Source: Planctomycetota bacterium (GTDB taxonomy: Bacteria; Planctomycetota; Phycisphaerae; Tepidisphaerales; Tepidisphaeraceae). From it: a stretch of DNA of 8,563 nt. Position numbers and translations under genes: made by a program. Below, in pieces: positions 6,541-8,563 of the stretch. The stretch covers positions 1-8,563 of the forward strand of contig JAKORQ010000350.1 of the NCBI GenBank assembly GCA_029777755.1, written 5' to 3'. Each line of letters starts with the position of its first letter. Positions within the stretch are counted from its first letter, which is position 1. The notes under the pieces were generated by a model. It was not told the DNA's origin. It searched no databases and was given only the letters and a program-made list of their open reading frames with translations.

Positions 6541-6554
6541 GTGATTACAATCAC
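6541..6554 (+). promoter_or_regulatory. Palindrome overlapping a -10-like box, candidate promoter/operator of the MoxR operon
   Basis: GTGATT and AATCAC form a perfect inverted repeat with a two-base centre. TACAAT at 6546-6551, which matches five of six bases of the -10 consensus, sits inside it. Transcription from it would start near 6558, giving a short leader to the GTG at 6586. No good -35 box is visible at the right distance, which would fit a promoter needing an activator or simply a chance -10 match. Confidence 0.35.
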
Positions 6555-6585
6555 GGCAGAGTATGCCTTTTAGAAAGGGCGGCGC

Positions 6586-7521
6586 GTGACCAGCGATTTG
6601 ATCAAAAGGCTTCGTGACAACGTCAGCAGGGTCTACTACGGCAACTCGCGCTCGGTGGACCTGCTGCTGGTCGGTCTGCTCGCACGCGGCCATGTGTTGA
6701 TTGAGGACGTTCCGGGCGTGGGAAAAACCGTGCTGGCCAAGGCGCTGGCCCGCAGCATCGACTGCAAGTTCAGCCGCATCCAGCTCACGCCGGACCTGCT
6801 GCCCAGCGACGTGCTGGGAGTCTCGATCTTCAACCAGAACACGCAGACATTCGACTTCAAGCCCGGGCCGATCTTCGCGAATATCGTCTTGGCCGATGAG
6901 ATCAACCGCACCACACCCCGTACACAATCCGCGCTGCTGGAAGCGATGGCCGAGGAGCAGGTCAGCTCCGACACGCAAACCTTCCCCCTCGCCCGCCCCT
7001 TCATGGTGATCGCCACGCAGAACCCGTTTGAGTTTGAGGGCACCTACCACCTGCCGGAGAACCAGTTTGACCGCTTCCTCCTGCGGATCGACCTTGGCTA
7101 TCCCGATCGCGAGGATGAGCGTCGCGTGCTGCTCACGCAGCCTTCGCGCACATCGCTGGAGGAGCTCAAGCCGGTGGCGACCGGTGAGCAGATCGTCGAG
7201 GCGCAGGATCACGTTCCCAGGGTGCGTCTCGACCAGGCCATCGTTGATTACATTCTCGACATCGTCGCCCGCACGCGCAGCCACGAGGAGTTGCACCTCG
7301 GCGTGTCGACGCGAGGAGCGCTGGCTGTCACGGCGGCCGCCCAGGCATATGCGGTGGTACAGGGACGAGACTATGTCATCCCCGATGATGTGAAGGAAGT
7401 GGCCATCCCGGCGCTCGCTCACCGCATGGTCAGCAAGAGCTATGTGCATGGCGGTGCTGATGCGACCTCAACCGCACGCGTACTGGAGCAGATCCTGCAA
7501 ACCGTGAGTTCGCCGAGCTAG
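6586..7521 (+). CDS. MoxR-family AAA+ ATPase
   Basis: A 311-residue cytoplasmic ATPase of normal MoxR length. The nucleotide site is intact: EDVPGVGKT Walker A (K47, T48), LADEINR Walker B (D104, E105), and the sensor-1 region ATQNPFEFEGTY. Next come the arginine-finger type QFDRFLLRI, and a C-terminal lid with GVSTRGAL (sensor 2). MoxR proteins act as chaperone-like motors that help fold or load cofactors into partner proteins, most often with DUF58 and von Willebrand A-domain proteins; the following gene is a DUF58 protein, nine bases away. The GTG start at 6586 is supported by AAAGGG six bases upstream and by placing the family's N-terminal helix directly after it. The nearest upstream ATG (6563) is out of frame. 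A possible operator lies just upstream. The target of this particular ATPase is unknown. Confidence 0.93.
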   Translation: MTSDLIKRLRDNVSRVYYGNSRSVDLLLVGLLARGHVLIEDVPGVGKTVLAKALARSIDCKFSRIQLTPDLLPSDVLGVSIFNQNTQTFDFKPGPIFANIVLADEINRTTPRTQSALLEAMAEEQVSSDTQTFPLARPFMVIATQNPFEFEGTYHLPENQFDRFLLRIDLGYPDREDERRVLLTQPSRTSLEELKPVATGEQIVEAQDHVPRVRLDQAIVDYILDIVARTRSHEELHLGVSTRGALAVTAAAQAYAVVQGRDYVIPDDVKEVAIPALAHRMVSKSYVHGGADATSTARVLEQILQTVSSPS

Positions 7522-7530
7522 ACTTATGCC

Positions 7531-8563
7531 ATGGGCCTGTTTACCTCCAGTCGTCGACTGCACCCGGCCGCTACCTTCGTTCGGCTGAAGCCCTCGGTCG
7601 ATATATCCTTCACGGCCCTGCTGTACTTTTCCGCCACCATCTTTATCGGCGTGGCGGCCATGAACTCGCAGACCAACCTGCTGTTCGGCGTGTTTGGCCT
7701 GATGATCGGCATCCTGCTGGTCGCTGGTTACATCAGCCGTTTCAGCCTCAAGCAGCTCAACGTCCGCCGCAATATCCCCGAGCACCTCGTCGTCGGGGAG
7801 CCATCCACCATCTCCTACACGATAAGGAACGAGAAGCGTTTCTGGCCAAGCATATCGGTGGCGCTTGGCGAGCTGGACGGATGCGAGGGATTCACGCATC
7901 AGCCCTACGCATACCTGCTGCACGTGGCCGCTGGGATGAGCGCAACCGTCTCGGTGCCGCTGCTTCCCAAGCGCCGCGGCCTGCACGAGCTGGATTGCTA
8001 CCAGATCAGCACCAGTTTCCCCTTCGGCTTCGTTAAGCGGGCAGTGGAATGCCGGCAGAGGGACACCATCGTGATCTTTCCCGCCCATGCGCAGGTGGAT
8101 CCAAGGATCCTGCTCCTGTGCCAATCCGCTGACGATACCGGCGCGCGGATGAGGCCGCGCAAGGGCGGGCATGATGAGTTCTACGGCGTGCGGGAGTTCC
8201 GCGAGGGGGAGAATCCACGCCTGATCCACTGGCGGCGTTCCGCCCGCACAGGCGATCTTGTCTTGCGCGAGATGACGCGCGTATCCCCGCCAAAGCTGAT
8301 GGTGGTGATCGACACCCATAGACCGCCGGATGGATCAATCAGGCAGGCGGAGATCGAGCGAGCATTAGCGATGGCCGCCTCGCTGGCGACGCTGGCATTG
8401 CGGCGCGGCTACCCGGTGGGGATGTTTGCATGGTCCAATGGATTCATCCACATACCGCCGGACCGCAGCAAGCGGCACCGCCGCGACCTGCTTACCGCCA
8501 TGGCGCGGCTCGGCTCCAATGAATCGCAGCCACTGGGCAGGCTGCTGGAGTACGCAGCCGCCA
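7531..8563 (+). CDS. DUF58 domain protein (partial, runs off the window)
   Basis: The frame opens with ATG at 7531, nine bases after the moxR-like stop, and stays open for 344 codons to the end of the window. Two membrane helices at about 27-43 and 50-67 are followed by an extracytoplasmic or cytoplasmic beta-rich region. The DUF58 signature is at about 216-248: EFYGVREFREGENPR, then HWRRSARTGDL and a conserved REM. After it comes a Rossmann-like stretch resembling a degenerate von Willebrand A fold (KLMVVIDTHRP at about 262-272). DUF58 proteins are normally encoded directly after MoxR ATPases and are thought to be assembly partners; the molecular role is not established. The TAG of moxR precedes in this frame, so no earlier start exists. 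There is no clear Shine-Dalgarno site, suggesting translational coupling. The C-terminus is missing only because the window ends. Confidence 0.9.
   Translation, partial: MGLFTSSRRLHPAATFVRLKPSVDISFTALLYFSATIFIGVAAMNSQTNLLFGVFGLMIGILLVAGYISRFSLKQLNVRRNIPEHLVVGEPSTISYTIRNEKRFWPSISVALGELDGCEGFTHQPYAYLLHVAAGMSATVSVPLLPKRRGLHELDCYQISTSFPFGFVKRAVECRQRDTIVIFPAHAQVDPRILLLCQSADDTGARMRPRKGGHDEFYGVREFREGENPRLIHWRRSARTGDLVLREMTRVSPPKLMVVIDTHRPPDGSIRQAEIERALAMAASLATLALRRGYPVGMFAWSNGFIHIPPDRSKRHRRDLLTAMARLGSNESQPLGRLLEYAAA

Noticed and set aside
6376..7449. Open frame of 357 codons on the - strand
   Set aside because: It is antisense to the MoxR gene and the pseudopilin 3' end, runs through the strong terminator at 6472-6513, and shows no recognisable motif.
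7468..8319. Open frame of 283 codons on the - strand
   Set aside because: It is antisense to the DUF58 gene, which has a convincing signature in the opposite direction.

Overview
The window looks like a chromosomal segment of a member of the Planctomycetota, most likely of the class Phycisphaerae. Three things suggest this. There is a pseudopilin-like surface protein with an N-terminal FTLVELLVVI-type methylation motif and an H-x9-DG motif. There is a CPBP protease resembling the type found with exosortase/PEP-CTERM systems. The DNA is GC-rich, and MoxR and DUF58 genes lie side by side. The lineage is inferred from protein style only. All genes lie on the + strand, and no mobile element, CRISPR array, tRNA or rRNA was found.

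Region 1 (1-4809) is a tight cluster: the last codons of a probable phoH-like gene, a pgpH-type 7TM-HD cyclic-di-AMP phosphodiesterase, the ybeY rRNA-maturation endonuclease, a CNNM/CorC-type membrane protein with a CBS pair, and a CPBP intramembrane protease. The first four are separated by an ATGA overlap and gaps of 17 and 3 bases. This is the widespread phoH-pgpH-ybeY-CNNM arrangement that joins RNA/ribosome quality control, nucleotide second-messenger turnover and ion transport. The protease follows after 35 bases that contain a perfect hairpin.

Region 2 (4810-6513) is the most interesting part. About 300 bases without recognisable content lead to a candidate promoter, then a clear cobalamin (B12) riboswitch, a long structured leader, a strong intrinsic terminator and a well-placed ribosome binding site. 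The only gene behind it, at 5564-6439, encodes the pseudopilin-like protein and is closed by a second strong terminator. A B12 riboswitch therefore appears to control a single surface/pilin-like gene instead of a B12 synthesis, transport or B12-independent isozyme gene.

Region 3 (6514-8563) starts with a perfect palindrome overlapping a -10-like box. It is followed by a MoxR-family AAA+ ATPase with a GTG start and a DUF58 protein that runs off the end of the window. These two normally act together as a chaperone/assembly pair, often followed by transglutaminase-like or von Willebrand A-domain genes.
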